A program made the position numbers and the translations under genes. DNA of 64,000 nucleotides from Variovorax sp037204085 (lineage in GTDB: Bacteria; Pseudomonadota; Gammaproteobacteria; Burkholderiales; Burkholderiaceae_C), in NCBI RefSeq assembly GCF_037204085.1, contig NZ_JBBCBW010000004.1, positions 238,637 to 302,636 of the forward strand, read 5' to 3'. How positions within the stretch are numbered: position 1 is the stretch's first letter; every line of letters begins with the position of its first letter. Shown here one piece after another: positions 26,132 through 34,388 of this stretch. Below the pieces are notes generated by a model, which worked only from the letters and a program-made list of their open reading frames with translations, ran no database searches and was not told the origin of the DNA.

Positions 26132-29100
26132 TCAAGAAAATCTTCGGCTTCCTGTTCAGCCCGCTGCTGCTGACCCTGCTGGCGCTGGTCATCGTCGCGC
26201 TGCTGATCTGGTGGATCGGCCCGCTGGTGAAGATCGGCGCGTGGGTGCCGCTCGAGAGCGAGCTTGCACGCGCATTGCTGATCGGCGCCATCGTGCTCAT
26301 CGTGGTGCTGCGCGCGCTCTACCGCCGCTGGCGCGCGCGCCGTGCGAGCCAGCACCTGACCGACGGCTTGATGAAGGCGCCGTCCGCAAAGACGGACGCT
26401 CCGGTCAACGGCGAACAGAAGATCCTCGACACGCGCTTCAGCGAAGCCGTGGCCACGCTCAAGCAGATGCGCCTGCATGCGGCCGGCAAGAAGCCCGGCT
26501 GGCGAGATTGGCTTTCCATCTCCGGCGGCAGCTATCTGTACGACCTGCCTTGGTATGTGTTCATCGGCGCGCCCGGTGCAGGCAAGACCACCGCGTTGGT
26601 CAATTCGGGCCTCTCGTTTCCGCTGGCGGAGAAGTTCGGCCCCGGCGCCATCCGCGGCGTGGGCGGCACCCGCAACTGCGACTGGTGGTTCACCGACGAG
26701 GCCGTGCTCATCGACACCGCCGGTCGCTACACCACGCAGGACAGCCACCAGTCGGAAGACAAGAGCGCATGGGAAGGCTTTTTGGGCCTGCTCAAGAAGG
26801 CGCGCCCGCGCCGGCCGCTCAACGGCGTGTTCCTGACCGTGAGCGTGGCCGACCTGCTGAGCCAGGGCCCCGAGCAGCGCACACAGCTGGCCGCTTCCAT
26901 TCGCGCGCGGCTGCTCGAGCTGGATGCCAAGCTCACCACGCGGCTGCCGGTGTACGTGCTCGTCACCAAGAGCGATTTGCTCTATGGTTTTACCGACTAC
27001 TTCGACGACCTTGGCAAAGAGCAGCGCGCGCAGGTGTTCGGCTTTACGCTGCCGGCCGACGAGAACGTGCAAGCCGATGACAAGGGCCTTTCCACCGCCT
27101 TCAACCGCGAGTTCGCGCTGCTGCACAACCGCGTGAACGATGGGCTCATCGCGCGCATGCAGCGCGAGACGGACGGCACGCGGCGCGCGGCGATCTTCGG
27201 CTTTCCGGCGCAGTTCGGCTCCATCGGCTCGATGCTGTCCGACCTGCTCGACCAGGTGTTCACCGGCTCCCGCTTTGCGCAGCCGCCGTGGGTGCGCGGC
27301 GTGTACTTCACCAGCGGCACGCAAGAGGGCAGCCCGATCGACCGCGTGATGGGCAGCCTTGCGCGCAGCTTCGGCCTGGAGCGCGCCATGCTCGCGCCGC
27401 AGAAGTCGAGTGGCCGCAGCTACTTTCTCACCGCGCTGCTGCGCGAAGTGGTGTTTCCGGAGCAGCGCCTGGCCGGCGCCAACGTGAAGCTGGAGCGCCG
27501 GCGCCACACGCTGCGCATGGCCGGTGTTGCGGCCATGACGCTGGTCACGCTGGCGCTGCTGGCGGGCTGGGGCTACAGCACGCTGCAGAACGTCAACTAC
27601 CTGAAGTCGGTCGAGGCCCGTGTCGAGCCCGCGCGCCAGACCCTTGCGGCGCTGCCTTCGCGCGTGCAGAACCTGGTGGAGGTGGCGCCCGCGCTGCAGG
27701 GCCTGCGCGACATCTGGAAGACGCCCGACAACCGCCAGGGCGACGAGCCGCTGTCGATGACGCTGGGCCTCTACCAGGGCGACAAGCTCGATGCGGCCGC
27801 CATGCTCACGCACCAGCGCGCGCTCAACGACGCCTTCCTGCCGCAGATCGCCAAGCGCATCGAAGACCAGCTGCGCACCGCGCAGAAGGACAACCTGGAG
27901 TACACCTACGAGGCGCTCAAGAGCTACCTCATGCTCTACCAGCCCGAGCACTTCGACGCCGAGGCGCTCAAGGCCTGGATCACGCTCGACTGGGCGCGCA
28001 GCCTGGACCGCGGCATTCCCGAAGACCAGCGCCAGGCTCTTGAAGATCAGCTCGACGTGCTCATTGCACAAGGCCCGCCGCGCTCGCCGCTCAAGATGGA
28101 CGAGAACCTGGTGCGCAGCGTGCGCGCGGTGCTTGCGAGCTATCCGCTGGAGCAGCGCGTGTTCAGCCGCCTCAAGCGCCAGCGCGCCACCAAGGACATT
28201 CCGGGCTTCAGCATCGCCACCGCCGCGGGCCCGTCGGCACCGCTGGTGTTCGAGCGCATCAGCGGCAAGCCGCTGACCGAAGGTGTGCCGGGCATGTTCA
28301 CCTACGACGGCTATCACAAGCGCTTCCAGAACGAGGTGACGGTGCTCACCGGCCTGCTCGCGCAGGAAGACCCGTGGGTGCTGGGGCAAGACCGCAGCGC
28401 CACCGACCGCATGCGCGACGTGGCCGCGCTCGGCGCGCTGACCGACCGCGTGCGCCGGCTCTACCTGGCGGAATACGTCAAGGTGTGGGAGACGCTCCTG
28501 GCCGACGTGCGGCTGATTCGCGCCACCGGGCTCGAGAAGAACATCGAGGCCGCGCGCATTCTCTCGGGCGTGGGTTCGCCGCTTGCCAACTTCCTGCGCG
28601 CGGTGGTGAAGGAAACCACGCTCATTCCCGCCGACCAACCCAAGGACGTGGTGAGCAAGGCGACAGCCACGGTCGCCAACACCCGCAAGGGCCTGGAAGA
28701 TCTTTTTGGCGGCGACCCGAACAAGCCGGTGGCCAGCGGCAAGCGCATCGAAAGCATCGTGGACGACCGCTTCGAGCCGCTGCGCCGCCTGGTCACGCCG
28801 GTTGCGCCCAACCAGCCCGCGCCCATCGACGAGGCGCTCAAGCTGTTCAACGAGGTGTACGTGTACCTCAACGCCGTCGACACGGCCGTGAAGGGCCGCA
28901 CCTCGCCGCCGCCCGGCGACGTGGCCGGCAAGCTCAAGTCGGATGCCGGGCGCCTGCCCGAGCCGGTGCGCACCATGGTCGAGAACCTGAGCCAGTCGGG
29001 CGCAGCGCAGGCGCAGGTGGCCGAGCGCGGCAACCTGAGCCAGGACCTGCGCCCCGTCACCGAGTTTTGCAACCGCGCCATCGCGGGCCGCTACCCCTTT

Positions 29101-29727
29101 GTGGGCAGCAGCAAGCGCGACGTGCTGCCCGAAGACTTCGGCCAGATGTTCGGCGCCGGCGGGCTGATGGACGACTTCTTCCAGAAGCGGCTGGCCGCAT
29201 TGGTCGACACCAGCACCAAGCCGTGGCGCTACAAGCCGGTGGCCGAGCGCGGCGCCGTTACCACGCAGGCGCTGGCGCAGTTCGAGCGCGCCGCGCGCAT
29301 CAAGGACATCTTCTTCCGCGGCGGCGGCCGCGGCCCATCGATGCGGCTGGACTTCAAGCCGGTGGAGATGGACGCAGGCATCACGCAATTCATTCTCGAC
29401 GTGGACGGCCAGCTCGTGAAGTACGCGCACGGCCCCGTGGTGCCCATGGCCGTGCAATGGCCCGGGCCGAAGGGCAGCAACCAGGTGCGCATTCAGGTGA
29501 GTCCGCCTTCGACCACCGGCAGCTCCGGCTCCGCCGTCGATGGGCCGTGGGCGCTGTTCCGTGCGCTCGACGACGGCCAGCTCGAAGCTGGGGATGCGCC
29601 CGAGAAGTTTTTCATCACTTTCCAGGTCGGTCCGCGCAAGACGCGCTTCGAGGTGACGACGAACAGCGTGCAGCATCCGATCCGCTTGAAGGAACTGCGT
29701 GAGTTTTCTTGTCCGGAGGGGCTGTGA
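26128..29727 (+). CDS. tssM: T6SS inner-membrane ATPase-like protein TssM (IcmF)
   Basis: A 1199-residue TssM. Two N-terminal TM helices lie at about 9-30 and 47-63. A cytoplasmic NTPase-like domain has an intact Walker A, GAPGAGKTT, at about 147-155 and AVLIDTAGRY as Walker B-like segment. A third TM (about 470-490, MAGVAAMTLVTLALLAGWGY) leads into the large periplasmic part that contacts TssJ, ending NSVQHPIRLKELREFSCP. Length and order match the family. It starts on the tssL stop (ATGA), and tagF starts on its own stop (GTGA). A minus-strand frame open along the whole gene is a coding shadow. Confidence 0.95.
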   Translation: MIKKIFGFLFSPLLLTLLALVIVALLIWWIGPLVKIGAWVPLESELARALLIGAIVLIVVLRALYRRWRARRASQHLTDGLMKAPSAKTDAPVNGEQKILDTRFSEAVATLKQMRLHAAGKKPGWRDWLSISGGSYLYDLPWYVFIGAPGAGKTTALVNSGLSFPLAEKFGPGAIRGVGGTRNCDWWFTDEAVLIDTAGRYTTQDSHQSEDKSAWEGFLGLLKKARPRRPLNGVFLTVSVADLLSQGPEQRTQLAASIRARLLELDAKLTTRLPVYVLVTKSDLLYGFTDYFDDLGKEQRAQVFGFTLPADENVQADDKGLSTAFNREFALLHNRVNDGLIARMQRETDGTRRAAIFGFPAQFGSIGSMLSDLLDQVFTGSRFAQPPWVRGVYFTSGTQEGSPIDRVMGSLARSFGLERAMLAPQKSSGRSYFLTALLREVVFPEQRLAGANVKLERRRHTLRMAGVAAMTLVTLALLAGWGYSTLQNVNYLKSVEARVEPARQTLAALPSRVQNLVEVAPALQGLRDIWKTPDNRQGDEPLSMTLGLYQGDKLDAAAMLTHQRALNDAFLPQIAKRIEDQLRTAQKDNLEYTYEALKSYLMLYQPEHFDAEALKAWITLDWARSLDRGIPEDQRQALEDQLDVLIAQGPPRSPLKMDENLVRSVRAVLASYPLEQRVFSRLKRQRATKDIPGFSIATAAGPSAPLVFERISGKPLTEGVPGMFTYDGYHKRFQNEVTVLTGLLAQEDPWVLGQDRSATDRMRDVAALGALTDRVRRLYLAEYVKVWETLLADVRLIRATGLEKNIEAARILSGVGSPLANFLRAVVKETTLIPADQPKDVVSKATATVANTRKGLEDLFGGDPNKPVASGKRIESIVDDRFEPLRRLVTPVAPNQPAPIDEALKLFNEVYVYLNAVDTAVKGRTSPPPGDVAGKLKSDAGRLPEPVRTMVENLSQSGAAQAQVAERGNLSQDLRPVTEFCNRAIAGRYPFVGSSKRDVLPEDFGQMFGAGGLMDDFFQKRLAALVDTSTKPWRYKPVAERGAVTTQALAQFERAARIKDIFFRGGGRGPSMRLDFKPVEMDAGITQFILDVDGQLVKYAHGPVVPMAVQWPGPKGSNQVRIQVSPPSTTGSSGSAVDGPWALFRALDDGQLEAGDAPEKFFITFQVGPRKTRFEVTTNSVQHPIRLKELREFSCPEGL

Positions 29728-30356
29728 GCGGCGCGCTTGCTTTTCCTTCTGCTTCTGCATTGCCCGGATGGTTCGGCAAGTTGCCCGGCATGGGGGACTT
29801 TGCGCACCGGCGGCTGCCCGAGTCGTTTCGCTCTGAATGGGACCACTGGCTGCAGCGAGGGCTGGCGCGGCTGAAGGACCGGCATACGGACTGGATGGCG
29901 CACTACCTGCAGGCGCCGGTGTGGTGCTTTGCGCTGGGGCCGGGCGTGGCGGGCGAGGGCGCCTGGATCGGCGTGATGATGCCTTCGGTCGATGGGGTGG
30001 GGCGGTACTTTCCGATCACGCTGGCTGTCGAGTTCGATGCATCTGTTGGCGAGACGTTGGGGGGTGATGCGCTGCGGGGGTTGCTGCTGTGGTGGGAGCG
30101 GGGGACGCAGGCTGCGTTGGAAGGGCTTGAGGGGGATATGGATGCGCTGGGGTTCGATGCTTTGCTTGAGCGGTTGTTTGCTGCGACGCAAGGTGGTGAG
30201 GTGCGCGAGGGGGAATTGGAATCGTTGGCTTTGCCTGGGGCGGGGGGGTCTTTGTGGCTGGGCGATCCTGGCTCTGAGGGAGGGGCTCGGATGGTTGTTG
30301 CGGGGTTGCCTTTGGATGGGGAGTTCGAGGCTTTGTTTGTGGGGGGTGAGGAATGA
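29724..30356 (+). CDS. tagF: T6SS-associated protein TagF
   Basis: A 210-residue TagF-family protein, a post-translational modulator (often repressor) of T6SS assembly. A GTG start at 29724 is chosen: GGAGG lies 5 bp upstream and it overlaps the tssM stop (GTGA). The family start is LPGWFGKLPGMGDFAHRRLP, followed by WDHWLQRGLARL, VWCFALGPGV and GVMMPSVDGVGRYFPIT. No fused phosphatase (PppA) domain is present. From about 29990 to the stop the coding strand becomes very G-rich with many GGG codons, unlike tssK-tssM, although the frame stays intact. Confidence 0.9.
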   Translation: MSGALAFPSASALPGWFGKLPGMGDFAHRRLPESFRSEWDHWLQRGLARLKDRHTDWMAHYLQAPVWCFALGPGVAGEGAWIGVMMPSVDGVGRYFPITLAVEFDASVGETLGGDALRGLLLWWERGTQAALEGLEGDMDALGFDALLERLFAATQGGEVREGELESLALPGAGGSLWLGDPGSEGGARMVVAGLPLDGEFEALFVGGEE

Positions 30357-30383
30357 GCTCCTTGCTTCTTTTTTTGTTCCGAG

Positions 30384-30957
30384 GCCGGGATATCCGCCCG
30401 GCGGCGGACTTACTTTCTTTTGCTTCGCCAAAAGAAAGTAAGCAAAGAAAAGGCGACCCTACTGTCTGCGTCCCTCCGCTGCGCTGCGGGCAACCTGCGG
30501 TGCTCGACTCCGGCGGGGGTCCGCAGAACTCGCTGCGCTCAAACAGCTGCGGCCCTGATCCCGCCTCCATCTGCGCTCCTCGGCGCATACAGAAGGGGTG
30601 GGGGCGGGCAGCCTTCGCTCTCGCTCGGCCCCAATACCGACAGCCAAGACCAACAGCCAGCTCGATGCCAACCACTGCGGCGCGCAGCGCCGCGGTGGCT
30701 TGGTGGCCGAGCGAAGCAAAGGCCCGTTCGGTTTCCAAGCCCCTCTGTATGCGCCGAGGAGCGGAGGGTTTCGCGGATCAGGGTCGCAGCTGTCTGAGCG
30801 AAGCGAGTTCTGCGGACCCCGCGAAACCTGAGCACCGCAGGTTGCCCCGTAGCGAAGCGCAGGGGTCGCAGACAGTGGGGTCGCCTTTCTTTTGCCTACG
30901 TTTCTTTGGCGAAGCAAAGAAAAGTAGGTCGCCCGCCGGGGCGACACCCGGCCCCGG
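30384..30957. repeat. Large (about 570 bp) imperfect inverted repeat, dispersed non-coding element
   Basis: The left arm, about 30384-30600, and right arm, about 30745-30957, are reverse complements over most of their length. Shared blocks, read left to right, include CTTTTGCTTCGCC, AAAGGCGACCC, CTGTCTGCG, GGCAACCTGCGGTGCTC, GGTCCGCAGAACTCGC and CTCCTCGGCGCATACAGA. The unpaired centre has its own small palindromes (CTGCGGCGCGCAGCGCCGCGG). Frames open across it give Arg/Pro/Ser-rich nonsense with no ribosome-binding site. No transposase is seen. It sits between tagF and ohrR and would fold into a very long hairpin if transcribed. Confidence 0.85.
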
Positions 30958-30992
30958 GAAGCAAACCCAAAACTGAACCCAAAACAACTACA

Positions 30993-31021
30993 TTGCACAC
31001 AATTAAATTGCGAACTACAAT
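30993..31021 (+). promoter_or_regulatory. ohrR promoter with OhrR-like operator in the spacer
   Basis: TTGCAC (30993-30998) and TACAAT (31016-31021) are separated by 17 bp, a strong sigma-70 arrangement. The spacer holds the perfect palindrome CAATT-A-AATTG at 31000-31010, similar to the AATT-rich boxes bound by OhrR repressors, so autorepression by occlusion of RNA polymerase is likely. The -10 box ends only 7 bp before the ohrR ATG, which implies a leaderless or nearly leaderless transcript. Confidence 0.7.
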
Positions 31022-31028
31022 TCCACCC

Positions 31029-31481
31029 ATGCCCACCCCACAAGCCAAAGACGAAATGCTCAAGCTGGACAACCAGCTCTGCTTCGCCGTCTACTCCGCC
31101 TCGTTGGCCATGACCCGCCTCTACAAGCCGGTCCTGGAAAAGCTGCAGCTCACCTACCCCCAATACCTGGTAATGCTCGCCCTCTGGGAGCAAGACGGCC
31201 CCACTGTCTCCGCACTCGGCGAGCGCCTCTCGCTCGACTCCGGCACCCTCACGCCCCTGCTCAAGCGGCTCGAAGCCAACGGGTACGTAGCAAGAGTGCG
31301 CGACGTGGCCGACGAGCGGCGCGTGCACATCACGCTCACCGCTGCGGGCCGCAAGCTCAAGGCCCGTGCGGCCAACGTGCCCGAGTGCCTGATGGCCGCC
31401 GCCCAGTGCTCGGTGCCCGAGTTGATTTCGCTCACCCAGCAAATCCAGGCCCTGCGCGACCGCATCAAGAAAGCCGCCTGA
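31029..31481 (+). CDS. ohrR: OhrR, MarR-family organic-peroxide-sensing repressor
   Basis: A 150-residue MarR-type winged-helix dimer. The sensing Cys18 sits in KLDNQLCFAVYSASLAM, followed by the tyrosines of LTYPQYLVML that are conserved in OhrR. Cys120 and Cys127 near the C-terminus place it in the two-Cys class, where an intersubunit disulfide releases DNA. The wing helix region is LDSGTLTPLLKRLEANGYV, then DERRVHITLT. The ATG at 31029 is preferred over the in-frame ATG at 31056 because homologues carry 10-20 residues before the LDNQLC motif. Neither has a Shine-Dalgarno site. ohr follows 96 bp downstream. Confidence 0.92.
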   Translation: MPTPQAKDEMLKLDNQLCFAVYSASLAMTRLYKPVLEKLQLTYPQYLVMLALWEQDGPTVSALGERLSLDSGTLTPLLKRLEANGYVARVRDVADERRVHITLTAAGRKLKARAANVPECLMAAAQCSVPELISLTQQIQALRDRIKKAA

Positions 31482-31577
31482 CAGGCCAAGAACACAGCGC
31501 GCTTCAAGTTTCTTCCCGCTTCATCCAAAGAAGCTCTTTTCACCGTTCCCTCCACCCTCATCCACAAAGGAATCACC

Positions 31578-32003
31578 ATGACCACCAAACTCGACAAGGT
31601 TCTCTACACCGCTGAAGCCCACACCGTCGGCGGCCGCGACGGCGCAGGCAAGTCCAGCGACGGCGCCATCGACGTCAAGCTGAGCTCGCCCGGTTCGGGC
31701 AAGCCCGGCACCAACCCCGAGCAGCTGTTCGCGGTCGGCTACGCCGCCTGCTTCATCGGCGCGATGAAGGCCGTCGGCCCGAAGATTGGCGTGAAGGTGC
31801 CTGAAGACGTGGCCATCGACTCGAAGGTTTCCCTTGGCCCGACAAACGGCGGCGCGGCCTACGGCATTTCGGTGCAGCTCGCAATCACGCTGCCCGGCCT
31901 GGACGCAGAACAAAAGCAGAAGCTGGTCGACACGGCTCACCAGGTCTGCCCGTACTCGAACGCCACCCGCGGCAACATCGACGTCGAACTGACGATCGCC
32001 TGA
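31578..32003 (+). CDS. ohr: Organic hydroperoxide resistance protein Ohr (thiol peroxidase)
   Basis: A 141-residue OsmC/Ohr-fold peroxidase that reduces organic hydroperoxides using lipoylated or dithiol reductants. The reactive Cys58 (FAVGYAACFIGAM) and resolving Cys124 (HQVCPYSNATRGN) are both present, with the conserved Arg20 (GGRDG). AAAGGA lies 7 bp before the ATG. It is downstream of its regulator, ohrR, and is followed by a good intrinsic terminator, so ohrR-ohr is probably a peroxide-induced bicistronic unit. Confidence 0.96.
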   Translation: MTTKLDKVLYTAEAHTVGGRDGAGKSSDGAIDVKLSSPGSGKPGTNPEQLFAVGYAACFIGAMKAVGPKIGVKVPEDVAIDSKVSLGPTNGGAAYGISVQLAITLPGLDAEQKQKLVDTAHQVCPYSNATRGNIDVELTIA

Positions 32004-32020
32004 TTTCCGCTGAGTGACAA

Positions 32021-32058
32021 AAAAAGAGCGCTCCGGCCACAAGCCGGGGCGCTTTTTT
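32021..32058 (+). terminator. Rho-independent terminator after ohr
   Basis: AAAAAGAGCGCTCCGGC pairs with GCCGGGGCGCTTTTTT across a CACAA loop, giving a GC-rich stem (GAGCGCTCCGGC with one mismatch) flanked by A- and T-runs, 17 bp after the ohr stop. Confidence 0.9.
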
Positions 32059-32171
32059 CATGGCCGTCGTTGTCTCACGGGTGACCCCGAAAACGCAAAC
32101 GCGATAGCGCCTTTCATCAAGCTTGGCTAATGTGGCCGCACGCCCTTCAACGCACCGTGGAGATCGACCCC

Positions 32172-33287
32172 ATGAGCACCACCAGCCTCCTGATCCGCAA
32201 GGACGAGCTCGCCGCCACGCGCTTGCACACCGCCACCGACCAGCCCTTGACCGACGGCCAGGTGCGCGTTCGCATCGACGGCTTTGCTCTCACGTCCAAC
32301 AACATCACCTACGCCGCCTTCGGCGATGCAATGAGCTACTGGCAGTTCTTCCCGTCCGGCGAAGAAGGCTGGGGCAGCATTCCGGTATGGGGCTTCGCAA
32401 GCGTGGTGCAGTCGCTGCACCCGGGCGTGGCAGTAGGCGAGCGGCTCTATGGCTACTGGCCCATGGCGTCTGGCGCGGTGCTCAGCCCCGAGCGCCTGTC
32501 CCCGGAGCGATTTGCCGACGGGGCCCCGCACCGCGCGGCGCTGCCGGCGGTCTACAACCAGTATTTCCGCTGCAACGCAGACCCGCTCTACACCGCCGAC
32601 ACGGAAGACGCGCAGGCGCTGCTGCGCCCGCTGTTCATCACCTCGTGGCTGATCGACGACTTCATGGCGGACAACGACTTCTTCGGCGCCGGCACCATGC
32701 TGCTGTCGAGTGCGTCGAGCAAGACGGCCTACGGCACGGCCTTTCAGTTGCACCAGCGCGAAGGCACCGAGGTGATCGGCCTCACATCGCCCGCCAACGT
32801 GGCTTTTTGCGAAAGTCTGGGCTGCTACGACCGCGTGGTGACGTACGACGCGCTCGACAGCATTGCGGCCGATACGCCCTGCGTGTACGTCGACTTTGCC
32901 GGCAACGGCGGCCTTCGCAGCGCCGTTCACACGCGTTTTGCCAATCTCAAATACAGCTGCTCGATCGGCGGCACGCACGTGGAGCAGCTCTCGTCCAAGG
33001 GCGCCGGCAAGGATTTGCCGGGCCCGCGCGCCACCCTGTTCTTTGCGCCGGCGCAAATCAAGAAGCGCACCGCCGAATGGGGTGCGGACGAGTTCGGGCG
33101 GCGCATGGTGTCCGCCTGGCGCAGCTTTCTGTCCACGGTGAGCGACGCAAAGAACCCGTGGCTGCGCGCCGAGCACCACCACGGCGGCGAGGCCGTGCAG
33201 GCGGCCTATGCGCAGGTGCTGGCCGGCAAGGGCGACCCGCGCACCGGCCATATCCTTTCGCTTTACAAACAACCCGGCGGGCTTTGA
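32172..33287 (+). CDS. DUF2855 family protein (MDR/quinone-oxidoreductase-like)
   Basis: A 371-residue cytoplasmic protein of the DUF2855 group. ATG 32172 is chosen: GTGGAG precedes it by about 9 bp and the conserved domain starts there. The frame extends back to an ATG at 32130 without support. The architecture resembles medium-chain dehydrogenases: N-terminal GroES-like half (GQVRVRIDGFALTSNNITYA, GVAVGERLYGYW), then a Rossmann-like half (LLSSASSKTAYGTAF, EVIGLTSPANVAFCESLGCY, YVDFAGNGGLR). The usual nucleotide-binding GxGxxG is replaced, so cofactor use is uncertain. It is followed after 33 bp by srkA. Confidence 0.82.
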   Translation: MSTTSLLIRKDELAATRLHTATDQPLTDGQVRVRIDGFALTSNNITYAAFGDAMSYWQFFPSGEEGWGSIPVWGFASVVQSLHPGVAVGERLYGYWPMASGAVLSPERLSPERFADGAPHRAALPAVYNQYFRCNADPLYTADTEDAQALLRPLFITSWLIDDFMADNDFFGAGTMLLSSASSKTAYGTAFQLHQREGTEVIGLTSPANVAFCESLGCYDRVVTYDALDSIAADTPCVYVDFAGNGGLRSAVHTRFANLKYSCSIGGTHVEQLSSKGAGKDLPGPRATLFFAPAQIKKRTAEWGADEFGRRMVSAWRSFLSTVSDAKNPWLRAEHHHGGEAVQAAYAQVLAGKGDPRTGHILSLYKQPGGL

Positions 33288-33320
33288 CGGCGCCGGCGCG
33301 GGGGTAGCGACAATCGCTGC

Positions 33321-34364
33321 ATGACCCCTTCCCCCGCAGCGCCCGCCAACACCCATCCCTACGAGAGCCTCACGCCCGACGTGGTGCTCGACGCGCTCGC
33401 GACGCTCGGCCTGCACGGCGATGGCCGGCTCACCGGCCTCAACTCCTATGAAAACCGCGTCTACCAGGTGTACCTGGAAGACCCGAATCCGTATCCGGCC
33501 GTCGTCGTCAAGTTCTACCGGCCCGAACGCTGGAGCGAGGCCGAGATTCTGGAAGAGCACGCCTTCTCGCTCGAACTGGCCGCGGGCGAGGTGCCCGCGG
33601 TGCCGCCGCTGGCCTTCGACGGCAGCACGCTGCACCACCACGCTGGCTTCGCCTTCAGCGTGAGCCCGTACCGCGGCGGCCGTGCGCCCGAACTCGACGA
33701 CTTCGAGGTGCTCGAATGGGTCGGCCGCTTTCTGGCGCGCATCCACACCGTCGGCAGCGCCAAGCCCTTCGAGGCCCGCCCCGCGCTCGACCTGCAGACC
33801 TTCGGCATTGCATCGCGCGACTGGCTGCTGGCCAACAACAAGGTGCCGCTCGACGTGCAGCGCGAATGGGAGGCCGCCTGCAACGAGGCGCTGGACATGA
33901 TCGGCGCCACCGCACTCGCGGTGAATGCGCCGGCCTCCGACTTCCAGCCCCGCAAGCTGCGCCTGCACGGCGACGTGCACCCCGGCAACATCTTGTGGAC
34001 ACCCACCGACCGGCCCGGCGGCGGCCCGCACTTCGTCGACCTGGACGACGCGCGCACCGGCTTTGCGGTGCAAGACCTCTGGATGCTGCTCTCGGGCGAC
34101 CGCGCGCAGCGCACCTCGCAGCTGTCGGGCCTGCTCGACGGCTACGAGCAGTTCCGCGAATTCGACCGCCGCGAACTCGCGCTGATCGAACCGCTGCGCA
34201 CGCTGCGGCTCATTCACTACAGCGCCTGGCTCGCACGCCGCTGGGAAGACCCGATCTTTCCGATCAACTTTCCGTGGTTCGGCTCCAGCGATTACTGGAA
34301 GGGGCAGATCCTCGTGCTGCAGGAGCAGTGCGAGCAGATGGCCGAGGAGCCGCTCTACGCCTGA
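33321..34364 (+). CDS. srkA: Stress response kinase A (SrkA/YihE family)
   Basis: A 347-residue protein kinase with the aminoglycoside-phosphotransferase fold, known in E. coli to counter stress-induced death and MazEF toxicity. Visible elements are the ATP-lobe SYENRVYQVYLED, Lys in VVVKFYRPERWS, EEHAF, the catalytic loop LRLHGDVHPGNILW and the metal-binding FVDLDDARTG. The C-terminal segment WEDPIFPINFPWFG is typical of the family. It lies 33 bp downstream of the DUF2855 gene and ends 24 bp from the convergent ugd stop. Confidence 0.93.
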   Translation: MTPSPAAPANTHPYESLTPDVVLDALATLGLHGDGRLTGLNSYENRVYQVYLEDPNPYPAVVVKFYRPERWSEAEILEEHAFSLELAAGEVPAVPPLAFDGSTLHHHAGFAFSVSPYRGGRAPELDDFEVLEWVGRFLARIHTVGSAKPFEARPALDLQTFGIASRDWLLANNKVPLDVQREWEAACNEALDMIGATALAVNAPASDFQPRKLRLHGDVHPGNILWTPTDRPGGGPHFVDLDDARTGFAVQDLWMLLSGDRAQRTSQLSGLLDGYEQFREFDRRELALIEPLRTLRLIHYSAWLARRWEDPIFPINFPWFGSSDYWKGQILVLQEQCEQMAEEPLYA

Positions 34365-34388
34365 GCGGCAGTGCCCGCAGACGACGAC

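Noticed and set aside
25912..29760. Open minus-strand frame of 1282 codons antisense to tssM
   Set aside because: Same composition shadow. tssM carries Walker motifs and the expected length on the plus strand.
30384..30957. Possible insertion sequence
   Set aside because: Terminal complementarity is present but there is no transposase coding sequence and no evident target-site duplication.
30353..30976. Open frames across the large inverted repeat after tagF
   Set aside because: Both strands give similar Arg/Pro/Ser-rich sequences because the arms are complementary; there is no start signal.
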